This document shows positions 13,008 to 26,954 of a stretch of DNA of 64,000 bases, one piece after another. Numbering within the stretch: position 1 is the stretch's first letter; every line of letters begins with the position of its first letter. This DNA comes from Lepidonotus clava (taxonomy: Eukaryota; Annelida; Polychaeta; Phyllodocida; Polynoidae), in assembly GCA_936440205.1 (NCBI GenBank), contig OW387139.1:36110378-36174377 (forward strand), in the 5' to 3' direction. Made by a program: the position numbers and the translations under genes. Below the pieces are notes generated by a model. It had not been told where the DNA came from, did not search any database, and saw nothing but the letters and a program-made list of their open reading frames with translations.

Positions 13008-14974
13008 CCATAAGGTCAACACTGACCAAGCATTAGAGGGCTGTGTTAACCATCCGTTTATTTTCTTTTACTACTGGTGTTGCTTGACATTTGTCCACCT
13101 GAGTTAATGCGTGCAACAATCAAAGTAACATATATAATACAGAGGTGCTCCATGTTGTGTTACTTTGATTTTGGTCATGTTAGACGTCTATCGTGACCAA
13201 TGGACCATCCCCCCAAGAAACGCAGACCTTATAACGATTCTTGCATCATTATATTAAAAATCCTGTATTTTTTTTGGTCAAAGTCTGGATAATTGTCTAG
13301 TCTTTCAAACTAGATACACGTATATTTTTCCTTCGGGTGTGATTGACATCTAAGAACATTGTCTTTTAAGAACTTGCTTGCAATAACTTTTCCTGACCTT
13401 GGCCACACTCTGTTAGGGTCCGTGATCAAATAGAATATGACATTTTACCCCTTACATAAGTAAAGGTGATGGCGCCTAGGACGCAGATGCTTCATAGTAA
13501 TGTAACTTCCATATAAAAACCTCAATGTATTGTGAAGCCTCTTTGACCAACATTCCTGCCAATTCATCAAGGCTGCTCTCTGACGGACAGAATAAATATC
13601 ATGCACAGACAAGGACATAATCTATGGGAAAAAGCTGATAACGGAAGACATAAGAGGAATTATAATTATGTAGAAACAACTACCTACAGAAAAACAAAAA
13701 CATGTTGTAAACGCAATCGAACGGTAAACAAAAACATTGGCAGGTCGACAGAAACTGTTAGAAGTTCAGCAATAAGGAATCCAGGAGACAGGCAGCTTTC
13801 TCACATTAGCTTTCAACCAATTTTCGCCAAGCTTTCGAATTGATTTCCTGCTGCTGCCATTCTTAATGGTCTTCTGACTGCCACTGCAGCAGCCTCCGGA
13901 TCAATAACCAAGCTACGCGCATCACAAGCAAATTATTTTGTTTAAATATAGAACACTGAGACGAGATGCCTCATTCAGTTTCTGACTGAGATTGATTGAT
14001 TAGAGGCGAAGTAAGGACAATAAAGCATTCCACCTTCCGGTTTTACAGAGCGTCTCAACCACTGCTGCTTTTCCTTGCCGATTCCCTTCGACCCGAAATG
14101 AATGTTATGCAAGATTTCACATTCACATATATCTATGCTCATCCTCTCAATTCGTATTTAGCGGAAATGCAGGCGCTCGTTGGGCAGTGTTCACTGTCTC
14201 TATAAGAGGGTTGTAAGCTAGACTGAGTTAATTTCGGACGTTTCTTTGCAGCGGGTCAGGAGCCCGGAAAAGTTTGATTCCGCTTGGTGTCGCTAGATGG
14301 GTTTTCAGGACGCTGAATGAACATGCGGAGTAATTGGAATAAAGCTGAGATAGGGAGCGGTTCTGACGGACGTATGAGTTATTATTCTGAGGGCGACAGA
14401 GGCGTCAACTCCTATCATTACTTCATTTACTATTCAAAGGGCTGTTCTCTTAAGAGAGTTTAAACCAAATGCACTTTAACCGCATGGTATAGACGTTGTG
14501 CAGATGACGTCATATCCCTCAAAGTAGGCAGGCCACCATATTGGTGATCAACCTAAAATGCTAAATATTTACTATCCTTAAACATTTTTGTAAGAAATAT
14601 TTATTTCACAATAGCTCCCTGAACCATAATGAATATGTTTGATAATTCAGATTTTACAAATTGCTCTTTATTCTTATAGCCATGTGGTACTGGGAACCAC
14701 GTGGTTATCACTAAAATCTGATCACGTGACCATGTCTGCACTTAGGGATTCATAAACTGTAATTATAGAAGAGTGTTAACGGTCTGCCAATTTGATGGCA
14801 AACATGATATAATTATGTAGCAATACATTTTATTGCTACTGGATAGCCTCCAATATAAAGGTCGCAACGTTAAAAGTAACGCGAGCCATTATTACTTAGT
14901 AGGCCTATAGTTATTAGTTTGCATATAAGAAATCATTTGTTGTTTTTGTCTTTAAAAGATCCCATGAACGACAA
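13008..14974. other. Non-coding DNA with no recognised gene
   Basis: Short ORFs only. It includes TCACGTGA at 14722-14729 and TAGGCCTA at 14900-14907. Nothing else is evident. Confidence 0.5.
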
Positions 14975-15602
14975 TATGTGTCTCCCCACACAGAAAGCAT
15001 GCCCCGAGGGGGGTATATCTTAAGCTCTATAGGTAATATTAACTGATTAAGGGAGATATGGGTAGATTTGTGAAAAATAGGAATGAAAAGGCCTTAAACC
15101 AACTTTTTGTGTAGAATTCAGTTATCCTACTCTAAACATTCCATTTTGTTTGAAAAACATTCTATTTGGAATGTTAATAGAATGTTTTTTCCCCAAATAT
15201 TACCAAACATCAGATTTTTGGTTACCATGGAAACATTTTTTTGTTGCCATTTTCGTCAAAAATTGTAATCCATTTGGAAAAACATGACTTGATTGTATTA
15301 CCGGTCCAAACTGAAAGAGATTATCTTTTGTAGAACAAAAGTTATATGCTTAAAAGCTTTAATGACTTTTTGTTAATTTATGGAGAATACTTTATTTCAT
15401 TACTAAATCTTTAGATAAATATACAATATCCCAGCTTTTTGCCATTTTCAGGAATACTGACCACCCTGTGTTCAACAGCCCATAAATTCCTTGAAAATTA
15501 TCCTACTTTGATGTGCTTGGTATCAGTTGAAAGATTAAATCACCCTCTTTAATGCCTAATTCCTGCCTGGAGCATCCTTTCTGTGTGGGGAGATACACAT
15601 AG
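14975..15602. mobile_element. Non-autonomous DNA transposon, about 628 bp, with 28-base terminal inverted repeats
   Basis: The left terminus contains TCTCCCCACACAGAAAG and the right terminus its inverse CTTTCTGTGTGGGGAGA. The repeats extend both ways: outward to TATGTG, with a 2-base gap, and inward to ATGC with one mismatch. Inside, a 14-base-arm hairpin lies at 15153-15189. No transposase ORF is present and no clear target duplication is visible, so the superfamily is open. Confidence 0.85.
15153..15189. repeat. Internal hairpin of the 15-kb element
   Basis: AAAAACATTCTATT (15153-15166) pairs with AATAGAATGTTTTT (15176-15189) across a 9-base loop. It lies inside the element above and may mark an older nested foldback. 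Confidence 0.8.
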
Positions 15603-18600
15603 CTATACAGATAAAGTGCAATCCAAATACAGTCAATTAAACTCAACAGACAGGAAAGGATATCATACAAAAGGCAAAGCTCATTATTTTCAATGAACCT
15701 AGATATCTATGCCTGGAAACTGAAATGATTGGTTTAGGACTATATGAAAAGCGCTGCTGCCGCTACTAATAACAGCTGTAAGATGTAGGCCTATTGATCA
15801 AATTACAAAATATATTGAAGTGGCTTTTGTCCCATATTCGGTTAAGCCGTCACTGGACTATATATAGTTGACATGGAAATCTATTTTTCAAGAATTTAAT
15901 GGTCTATACAATATTAAATCAGGCATAATTATGATTAAGATAACATTATGAGGTGCTAATATCACATAGGTGGCCTACAAATACCCTAGACCATTTTTAT
16001 TTGTGAAAAGAAAATTTCGGATTTCGTGACCTAGTTGATGAGTATGTATTAAATGATGTGCCACAACCATGGACATGTTCCTGGTTCGATATCATTGTTT
16101 GCCCTTAGAGCGTGGCAGTAAGCCTTTCCATATCGATGTATCATGGTCACATCTGGAGCAACAGCTTTTACTACGAAAGACAAGGCCAACCGTAAGAATG
16201 CAATTCTTCCCCTGGCATTTTCCTGGCACGATAACAAACAGAAATTCGTCGCTGCCTTAAGTCAAAAGCACTCTTTTTTCCCATCACAATCCCTGGTCTT
16301 CCATGGATCTTTGCAATAAGGCACTCACGCAAAGCTAAGCCCATAATATTCATGGCTAATGACTGACATTAGGGGAGGGATGAAATGGGAGAGATCCAAT
16401 TCCTAATGCCATGCTGTATTGATTCAACCCAATTTGTAGTTAATGTCCCCCAACACAATGCTATTGTATATCACATGGTAATGTTTTCCATGAATCCCGA
16501 GACTGGGCACAACAGCATAGACAGTAGCACTGCATGTTATAAAAGTATTACACAGTCTGAATGAGAATTCCCCTAAAGCAATCTACACCTTGTGGCCTGG
16601 GAGACAGTAATCCTGTAAGCGCTCATTCATTTTTTATGTGTAATGTTCTTTTGCCTTAGTCTGGCTGCCATCAAAGGGCCTCATGTTACAGGCCAAGTTA
16701 AATTAGGAAACACGACACCCCCTGATGTGAATTCTACTAAACCGCAATCCTGTCCCACAAATAATCCCCAGCCCTTAAGCTCCTCACCCAGAAAGTATCA
16801 AACCCGGTCCCACCCCTTCTCAAACAGCCTTTGAACATTGATGAAAGGACTGGGAATGATACTACCTAAATCCCCTTCTCCCCCCTGTCCAGTAGCTTGA
16901 GCCCCTCACACCACCCATCTCGCCACTAACAAGATTACCTAAAAGGTATTATTACATGTGAGCCCATCCCTTCCCAATAATTATCTATAAATCCACATAA
17001 TATAATGCTTCTTTGTTCCCTGTCTTACCAGAGAAGTCCAGAAGTTTCTATGATTTTGTATCATTTTCTACACTCCGTCGTCAACAGGTTCCGGACATTT
17101 ATGATGCATTTAACAACTTCAAACCATCAGACCTCTGCATCCAAAGGTCTTTTTTTACCTCATGCATTCTGTTCATGTACAAGCTCCCTTCGCCTAAGTC
17201 CGTGTCTTTGCACAATACCAAGAAATAACGTCACAGACACACTTAACAATCAACCGCGATTTAAATACTAATAACAAAAACAACAACTGAGAAAGTATAA
17301 AGTGTGATATATCTGGCTATTGGTCCTGACTTCAAGGAAAAACTAGTATTGTATGGAAAATCGTACTGTTTTTCATGGAAAATAGGCTCTTTCTCATATT
17401 GTCACCATTCAAGCATCGCGAAAGAAACACCACGAGTGGATCCGGGGATTGAAAACGTATGTGGGATAAATAAGATTGATTAATAAGATGAGGCTGTTTT
17501 TGGAAAAATCTCTTTTCGTGATATTCCCACTCTAATCACTGACGTCGCAGATTACTAACATAACGTTGCAGAACGTCACAGAATGCTTTAGAACGTCCCA
17601 TAAAGACACCGTTAAGTCACTCCTTGGCTGGGCAGGGTGTGCTAAAATTCCTATTTTCCTATGCTACTACCCTAATATTCAGCATGATTAAAACATTCGT
17701 TTTTATATACTACTATCTTAGAAGTGAGAATGCCTTCGATGTTAATATTCATTTGAGACAAACTGGTGTAACTTTGAAGAATTAGATATAATCATATGCA
17801 TAGAAAGTGCAGACACCCTATGCCTTAAACATACCTTTGCACTACCAATGAAAATCATACACATAGTATCCAAACAAACTAGTGATTCAACAAACGGCAC
17901 CTGTGTGATAATCCGTTGAAGGTTCTTAGGAAAATCCGATGGGTCTCTCTTTAGGGTCCTGGGTAAAGTTAAACTGCTGATGATATTTTTGCTTGCCTCA
18001 TGCAATGTGCACATCCATTCGATCACATGACAGTTTCAACACAATGAAGTCTATGCCGACGACGGATTCGCGTGTGTTCCGCAGTTATTGCTGCGCACTT
18101 TGTGGACACGTTTGAAATTGCTCAAAAAGTTATAATCGCAAATCGAGAGGAACACTGCTGCTGGAGCATTTTGTATCCTGAATTATCTGCAATAAAACAG
18201 GATGCCTGGTGAGCAGTTACACCTAGTATACAAGTAGATTTCTAAACTTAGAAACTTCTCATTTTTCTTTTTAGGGATGCACGATTACTCTAATGTAATC
18301 GGTGGACATTACTGTAACACCATAATAGGAGATGACATTTAAAATATGCTAGGAAGATACTCTCAGTCGACTTTCCGATAGTGGATTGCCTAAAAGCAAT
18401 AGGCCCAAAGCCAAAAGACCAGAAAGCGTTAATGCCCGTTTTACCATGGTTGCTTTAGATAGGTGGCTCCGTAAAACTGTCGTCTATATCATCCTTCTTC
18501 CACTCATCCGATAAACCTCGCTGCTCTTTGTGGGTTCCTCCTGCCCCTCAACCCCAAAAGGTCAGGCTTTAAGTTCCGACCAAGGCGAGCTGGCGAGACT

Positions 18601-18605
18601 TGAGT

Positions 18606-18619
18606 GCGTCACGTGACGC
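18606..18619. promoter_or_regulatory. 14-base palindrome GCGTCACGTGACGC with E-box core
   Basis: This is a perfect palindrome containing the same GTCACGTGAC decamer as 10768-10777, in a locally CpG-rich stretch. It fits a USF/TFE-type E-box; occupancy is inferred only. Confidence 0.4.
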
Positions 18620-20994
18620 TAGTGTTATTTAGCGTTAATTTAGTTATATGGAGTAGCGACTGATTTACCCTCCCACAAAACGTCAGAGCGTGCCCGCCCA
18701 AACCAATTTGATGGCTGATAAATCGATCAACACATGGATAACGTGATAAAAATGTCGTCTGCCCTGGACTTTCAATTGTCCCGCGCTGCTGACTGCGCAT
18801 GCGCGGCTCTAAGCCAGTTTCCGGTCGGTGTCGCATTAACTGCGCCTGCCAAATGAACGTGTCAAGAGCAACCAGGGACAGAGGTTGGGCCAAGAGAGAG
18901 GAGGGATTAGGAGGGGCACTGCTCCCTTAAGTGGTGACTCCGTGTTCCAGTCGAGTCTTTTCTGATGGATTCGGCGCACTAAAACGAAGCATTGTTTGCC
19001 TCTCTAATCCTCTATTGACCCAAACACAATAAGGAATTATGCCTATGCAAGTACACGCTCCCCTTGCCAGAAACGTCGTAATAGGAGGATCAGCAACTGA
19101 TTAAACAATGTTTAGCGATTAACCCACCAGTAGTAAATCGCCTGTACTGTAAAATACCATGCCATAAAACACAATGTCATAATATTATATTGTTTATTTT
19201 TAATACCTCATATTGAGGCTAAGGTCATTCAAAATGTACTTATCTTTATCATTATCATACTGCTAGAACTAAATACATAACCTAGAGTATGAAGAGTATG
19301 AATAGTAACCTACTAGTGGGATAACCGGTACCTCCAAACGACAGGCAGAGAACACACAAATTGTGTATCAATAAGGTTTAGAATAACATGTCTTAGGTCT
19401 AACGAAATACACACTTTTAGTTTACGAATTCTACAATTTCAGTGTTGAAAAACGAAACAGCATGTGGCTTGCTACGCCGACATAGTAGGAGGATAACGTT
19501 TTCATCGGCCCTGATTTAAATTGTTCGAGATATTGCTCAAATTCACGTGATTTCCCGGTATGGGCGTGTCTTGTTAAGTACGAAAAGGTCCTTCTCCCTC
19601 TGATGGCTACTAGTGCTTCTTATCAGCATCAGCAAAGTTCTTCCAAATACCAAACTTGCCATTGTAATCTAGTCAAATTGCAAATACAAGGGTCACATAC
19701 AAGAGAGGTCAAATTTTTTAATGTCGTTCGATTGAGGATTTGATAACTGTTTAGAGGGATACATGCATAGTTTTATAAACAACTGACGTTTTGGTTGCTA
19801 ATTTCTATAAACCATATTGACATGAAAATGGATCAGCATTATCATTCTGTGCCTACCATGTATCACAAAGATATCACCAACCAAATTCAATCATGTACTG
19901 TCATGTTACAAACACCATACCGTTTATGGATATTAGCCTGTCAACCGCTGTGATAATCATTACATTATATCTTCCCATCCCTATCCTTGGTAACAACATC
20001 CGGCATTAATCATTACGCTGTGGCAACTGATACAGGAATAGAACCCGCCGTATCACACCAGACTCCATCAGCAGACCTGACTTATGCCTACCCACCCTCC
20101 CTCAATCACGCATGGGTCGATTTACACCATTAGTATTCAGCATGGCGTAATACGCGGCGTTTATTGATAGCCCAAATGCGTCCTTGGCGCGGATTTACAA
20201 TACTGGACGTAAGAGTTATGTAAGGGGCCTGGCAGAGGTACAAGCACACACAGGACTCTGAATTACCGGTGTATTGTGGTACTCTGTAGGTCTGATGGAA
20301 CATTGTGCATGTTTTGTTATTGGAGTTGAGTGCTGCAAGTAGTTGTTTTGATGGCTGTTACATGGGTACTGAACGATGCTTGTATGAAAATAAACTGGTA
20401 GAATCAACATCAACAGCTGATGAAACTAAATGACAAATGGTTGGGCTTGTGCTACGCAGAGCAGTCAGTTCATATGTATGTTTAGGTATAGGCTAAATAC
20501 CCTATCGTATTTGTGGTTGTATGAGATATGCAATGTATAGATGGCCATAAGGGTCGCTTTGCATGGAGTAGGACTTGTGGGAACACGGGTAGAGGTTTGG
20601 GCGTTTATTCTGCCCATGTACTTACGATATGTAATATCCAACTACAATGAAGAGACCACCCCCTAAAAGGTCTAATTGTGAAAGCATACGTCGTTATTTC
20701 CTATTTCCTTTCTATAAGAATTTCTCCTCTCTTTGAGAAAGGTACTTTTTTTACTGCAACCAAGCAGTTTTACAGTTACGCAAATTGGACTGTAAATCTC
20801 GCAGGTGAATGACAAGGCCACTCCTTCCCCTTCATGCTCCAGTTTTCCCCTTTTCTTCTTTTATTACATGGCCTACTATATTTGATGGCGGCTGAAGGGT
20901 ACTGGGCCAGTTGGCCCAGTGCTAGCCTATCTCATGTGTACACATTTCCTGACCGGCCATAATGAGCGGTCCAGATCACAGGATCAGGACGGGG

Positions 20995-21024
20995 CCGAGC
21001 AGCTCCGAGCAGCTCCGAGCAGCT
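20995..21024. repeat. 10-bp tandem repeat CCGAGCAGCT, three copies
   Basis: Three exact consecutive copies in a GC-rich stretch. Confidence 0.9.
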
Positions 21025-22899
21025 CTCCCGGCGGCCCTTCTTAGATAACAACTCGCCCACATCTGATGCCCGTGGGTCAAGCTGACTGCTAAGTAGCGCC
21101 CAGTGTGAATTCATGAAATGAATGAGGTTTTGTTTCCCGAACGATTAGAATCTTTAACAAAATTGCTACCTTGGCATAGGTCATTCTATTTACTGCAAAG
21201 ATTTCATAAACAATAATCAGATAATAACCGTTTACTCTCAGCATTGCCAAATGATCGCCAATCTCGTACGAAGGTGAGGAATTTGTGCAACAACAATGGA
21301 AATCAATACAAGTGTAAAACACACATATTAAAGATAAAATCGACATACATATTAGTTTTTAAACGGAAATTCATGCAATCAAGTTTCATCTTGCTTTCGG
21401 CCACTATAAAAAGCCATTGAAATAATGGTCCCTGCAAAAACAGTTGGTTCTCCATAATCTGTACAGGCCTGCAAGGATTGCGTGGGAACGGCCTGGGGCT
21501 AAGGGAACCCGTAAGGGGGCCCAGTGTCAAGGCAGAAAACCGGCCTCGGGTTGGACAGAAATTGGCTGGAAAACCTGCTCATGGCATGAAAAGAGGCAGT
21601 TAGGCTACGAGTGGGTATGAGCAAAAGGTACCTGCTCTCAGGCCCATGATCTGCTCAATCTGGCGGCCTGCGAGGGGTTTCCGGACATTCAGAAGGAATT
21701 GGGAAAAACTGAAAGAAACATTTCTCTGAAATAACGCTTAGTTTATTTGAACAAGAAATGTACTTATCTTCATTCAGGTATAGATGAATGGAGTACATAA
21801 GAGGCATGATGAAACCACATGTATCGTGCTGTTCTTGGTTGTTCATGTTGCTTTTATGTTGATTGCGTGTAAAGTGTAGTTTTCTTATGCATGGGAAAAT
21901 ACGTAGTTTTATGGGATTACAAAAAGAACATGTGCATGTCCTTTTAGGAATAACCACAGCATGTATCCTGTGGCGTTTAAAGGTGGAGTATGTATTCCTT
22001 AGAAAGAAATATCTCCGAACCAATGCAGCATAGGTAAAGCGATCTCCTATCCAACGTGCATCAGAATGCATATATAAAATATCAACTATTTGTTCTCTCT
22101 TTTTGAAATAGCATTTCATCACTTCTATAAAAATCAACTTGAGTCTAATAAAAAAAGACATTGAATTTATATTTCTAATGTATATTGTATACTCGAAAGG
22201 AAAAGAATAATATCAACTTGAGAAGCAAGAAAATGTACAATATAAAATGAATCTTATGAATTTCTAAGATTGACGGTCTGAACTTCGTACATAACGTCTC
22301 CAATAAAAATACGACAGTTTTACTTTTTCGGAGAGCCCTGACTGATAATTTTGATCAGATTTCTACAAATTCAATGAAGTTTACAGTGAGACAGGAACTT
22401 GAACATGCGAATTCCAATACAAGTACGGGAAAAAAATACATTCAGCCGTGCCAGTCAGAAAAGCGTAGAATGGTACATGTATCAGATGATGTATAGGTAT
22501 ATTCCGTCTGCAAAGGATGGCTAGAAGCAACATAGTCGTTTCGATGTTGCCGTAGCTGTAAATTCCATTTGTTAATTCTTTGAATAAATCATTGATTTAG
22601 AAAGTTCCTCCAGCTAATGAACCAACTCCGACAGTGAATACTAACATTGCATTATTCTAGGAAAGAATACATTTTGCCATTCCTTGGTATTGAATTAAAA
22701 GTACATAAAAAGAGACCAAAGCCGATATACATCTCAGGAAACGCAGCCTTGCTTTATCAAATTAAAGTCCGCTTAGCTATAATAATGCGGAACGTCCCTT
22801 TAAGACCTTCATGTACATCTTTGCTAATTCCCATGCCCTGTGACATTCCTAATTCTAAAAATCAATGATGAATATTACACAATGCTGTAAAATATTGAT

Positions 22900-23530
22900 A
22901 GGATTAGACCTAAACACAACCTGGCTGGCGGTGGCCTAGAGGCAGACTTGATTTGATTAATTAGCCAAAGATTCCAAGCCCCACTGATTTTCCAACAACG
23001 GGCAATAACCTGAAGAAATATGCCCGTACCATTTTGTAGAGATTCAGTCACAGCAAGGCTAGGGCACGGGTAATATTACCTCTAGTAACCTGACCTTCTC
23101 ATAGTCCCCAAGGGAAATACAAATTAAGAGAGAAGCTCCCTGAGCAATTACCCCCTGCACGACAAGAACTAATTTCAGCCCACTTTTAAACAAATGCCCT
23201 CCGTGGAGGATCCGTAATCAAATCAGAACCGTTTGAGACTGAGGCGAATTGGCCCCCATGGGAGGGCTTTTCTTTTGGCCCTAAGTCGGTCATCTCTATT
23301 AACAAATGGCCCCCACCTCTTTGTAATTCTAGTAAGGGGACCCTCCTTCAGTTCCCTGAGGCATACTTATGGAATGCCTGAGTCTAGGTAAAGCCTTTGC
23401 ATTTCCTAATTGAAGGGCATCCTCTTTGGGAAATTAGATATGGCGTACGGTGCTCGAAAGGCCCCTAAAGGAGAACAAAACAAATTAGGTCACAAATAGC
23501 TTAATTATATGAATGCCCATGCACAATAGC
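22900..23530. promoter_or_regulatory. Candidate conserved regulatory block
   Basis: The stretch is rich in homeodomain-type TAATT cores (GATTAATTAGC, CTAATTGAAG), ACAAATGG-type Sox-like words and an octamer-like TTTGCATTTCC, without simple repeats or inverted-repeat ends. It resembles a developmental enhancer in texture. This is an impression of composition, and conservation has not been measured. Confidence 0.25.
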
Positions 23531-26500
23531 TCGAAATGTACTTTGTGCCAGTTATTAACCTAAAACATCACTTTTATAATTTGCATTGAAGAGAGGAATT
23601 TTCCTATTCTACCATTTACTTCCATATTAGGCACGTTTGCGCTTAAATAGCATGTATCCCCATACAATATCAAACATTTTCTTCTCTAGGTTATCTAGGC
23701 TCTGCCCTAGGATTATTTAACTTCGACTAAAAAATGTTTCAATAAGCTGTCTGTTTATGTCTCCCATCCTTAATGTTATATCATCTCTAAATGATTCTTG
23801 GGTTAGGCCTACCTATATTGGTGTGACTTACTTCAGGTTAGGCCAGCCTGTGACACTCTAGGGGCTGACCATGCCCGGAGGCAGCCCCAACCAGCCCTTC
23901 TCTGATCCTGTAGGATTCCTCAGATCCCTGGGATGCCACTCTCCCTGATGCCCTTTGCACTGTAATGCCCTTAAGGTCCGGCGCTGCCCTTTATGGCCCT
24001 ACAAGAGCCGTCCAGGTTCTATCCAAACCAACGGTCCCACTAGGGTCATAAATGCGCTCGGGCACACCTCCGAGAGAATCTAATGTCGTGAGGGCACCAA
24101 AATGTCATTTAATTTCGCGAAAATTCCCGTCTGGGTCTAACGTTAGGTAAGACTGTTAGGAAGCTAAGCCCGTGTCCTAGAACCTGAAACCCATCCTCCT
24201 GGGTTAGATGTCTCGATATCGATTTAAGTACGGGCAGGGGAAGGTTAGTTCTATACGGCATTTCAGCATTAGCTCTGGCCCACCATAGTTAGAACCGTGG
24301 CTGGCCATTTTACCACATCTTATCCCAGAGTGGTCAGTTTGGTACAAACAATAGAAATGAAATTAATATATACGATGCTTGTTTCCTTACGCTTTTTAAT
24401 ATAGTGTTAAAGAGTCATAGCCTTAAGTAGGAAACTCATAGCTAGATGTCTAGCCATCAGAAATGTTCACAACGGCATGAAAGTAAGAAATTATAACAGT
24501 CTAGTTCGATGCCGAGTTTGTCGCCGAATTGTGATTTATATATAATATTATTACAGCTAATCCATGCTGAAGTCTCCTGGGACCCACATTAAGCAGTTAT
24601 ATCCAAATATATAATGTTTATGACACAAACAAACACCAAACTGCTCCATCTTTTCTGCACCGTAAGCACACGAGCTTGTACATTGCACCTTTATACACGT
24701 CGTGTTTACTGGAGGCCACAACTGGACACAGGAGGCGCGGTTACCATTTCACATTGGTCAGTGACCATCACCTGGAGACGGCCACTGACCACTGACGTCC
24801 CTGGGGAGGGTCACTCCGGCCGTCTCAATGTCACTCAGTGGACAGCTTGTTGGCATCAAGTACACAGGAAGCAGACCAAACTCCCAAAGGCCATTTTCTA
24901 TTGTAATGGTATATGTTCTTTTTTCTCCTGTTTTCCACACCCTCGACAAGTTCTAAAGCTTAACAGAGATGCCTTGTTCCTGACGGTGAATAAAATGTAA
25001 ATGCTGCATGGTATTAATTACAAAATTATTTGGTTTGCAATAGGCTGAGTGCTTAATCATATCTGGTCAAATGCTTCAAAGTGAAGCATGTAGGCAAATG
25101 GACACAGCAGGAATTTGTGTCGGAAAGCTGATGCTTCATTCGAACCAACACTACATGTTACATAAGTTCTACAGAATACAAATATCACAATACTACATGT
25201 AAGTAGAGAGATTGCCTATACCGTTTATATATGATTGTTTTCATATTTCTCAATAAAGAAAAGGGGACATGGCTAAAGGGCAGCATGTGTAATCACTGGT
25301 ACTTATATTTTGCACTTTCAATATTCAAATAACAGTGAAATGTCAGTTCTTTACCTGTTAAGCGTTTTAAAGTTGATTGAAAATGAGTATCCAATATATC
25401 AAATTTAAATGGCCTGCATATACCCTTTAATGGTTATATCAATCCTTGGTTTTCTTATCTAATGATCGGCATCATTCACATATTAAATAGTTTGCTGTCT
25501 GTTCATATCAGATACATTCAACAGTTCCAGCTATAAATCTTTTGTGTCAAATGCGTTTAAAGATGCCTTCTTTCAATATGGGAATCTTTCCTATTCCCAG
25601 TAGCATTATTCGTACAATGATATTCTGTGTCTTCTTCTCTGCAAGAACCAAGTATAAATTAAGCTTCTCAAATTTATGTTTTAAAAACTTCCGTATATTG
25701 TTTATCTGATGATGTTAGTACCCTCCTTGTTCTTTTATGTCCTTTCGTCATAATCGATTTTCTATTTTCCCACTAAGTTATCTTAGATATATAAGTGCTG
25801 AAAATTCACGAGGTCATCCTCCCCAATCCATCTATAGATGCCACCTTCTGTCATTTGTCAATGTCAAAGTAGGCCCACAAAGATATTATCTCGTGAGAAA
25901 TGGAAAGTGTTGCTCTAATCACTTTCGAGGCCCATCTCCCCTCTGTTCCCATCAGTCACTTTGAACTAATTAACAAAAAAAGCAGATTGTGTGTGGAAGG
26001 AAACAGATGGTGTCGTACATTACAAAAGTAATGAAAGCCATCCCACAGGAATATTTCAAAATCTAAATGACAAACAAGAGTCGGGTATGTATTCCGAAAA
26101 AAAAGCTTCCTAAGTTGTTATCTCAAAGTTATTGATGTCGGAAATTTAGTTAAGATGAATGGTTGAAGATGGAAATCAGTTAAATTAAACACAGTGGGCA
26201 GGCCAATGTTAAATAAGATTGTATTAATCTTTAAAACAAATAAGTCCCATTCACGTTAATAAGAAATGGGACAGTTGAAGGATTGTCAATATGACGCAGG
26301 GTAAAAATGATCATCAAAGATAGCAAAAGGCATGCGGATACCCATTAGCGATTACCTTTTTAAGGCTTGGTAAGAAAATAACATAAATATTCCCTTTATC
26401 AGAGCCAAGCTTGTCGTTAATAAAGTTTATGGATCACACTAAGAACACCTGTCGCTTCTGATCAGCATTCGTTCAGTACTTTCTGTGTGGGTGGCATTCA

Positions 26501-26763
26501 GCACTTGTATCAAGAAGGCAGTAATAATGTAGCTCATTCCATCTTTGGTTGTAATATGAAAGCTGTTAAATAAATCTGACGTTTTACCTACTTTAAAAGT
26601 CGATCCCATCCACTCTTCGTCGGTAATTTTGGTTATTTTTATCTTTGTCTGAAGTTGCGTAGAATAAGAAATGTTAATCAATGAATAATTTCCATTTATC
26701 TCTCTCACTGCAGTTACCCATCGATACTTTTGCTTTTGAATCAAAGTTTTGCAGATCATGAGG

Positions 26764-26946
26764 CAGTGGCGGATCCAGGGGGAGGGGCAAAAGGGGCAAT
26801 TGCCTCCCTAGACCAAGCGGAAAAAAAGTCAAATCATCTAAGCTTGTTGATTTGTACAAACCTGACATAATATTTTTTCACCTTTTTATAGGGGGGGGGG
26901 GGGGTTACCCCCCCCCCCCCCTAGATGACTGACTCTGGATCCGCCC
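26764..26946. mobile_element. MITE with GGCGGATCC terminal inverted repeats, copy 2
   Basis: The left end is CAGTGGCGGATCCAG and the right end CTGGATCCGCC. A run of 14 G, then TTA, then 13 C sits near the right end and would form a strong hairpin or quadruplex. TGAGG occurs immediately before the left end and a few bases after the right end, a possible decayed target duplication. Confidence 0.8.
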
Positions 26947-26954
26947 CTTTGAGG

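Larger units (their letters stand above)
15603..26763. other. Long gene-free segment with possible regulatory blocks
   Basis: No recognisable exon. The longest ORF in the window, 168 codons at 21655-22161 on the minus strand, has no domain and a composition typical of chance. Items of note are the palindrome at 18606-18619, a 10-bp tandem repeat at 20995-21024, and a motif-dense stretch at about 22.90-23.53 kb. Confidence 0.5.

Noticed and set aside
21655-22161. 168-codon minus-strand ORF, the longest in the window
   Set aside because: No recognisable domain, no signal peptide, A+T-rich composition like its flanks, and no splice partners. Length alone is within chance in 64 kb.
24756-24790. 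GGTCAGTG and CACTGACC inverted pair
   Set aside because: Eight-base arms 19 bases apart are expected by chance several times in this length.
25130-25150. Minus-strand GGTTCGAATGA resembling a tRNA B box
   Set aside because: The ending does not fit the B-box consensus, and no acceptor-stem pairing or A box was found upstream.
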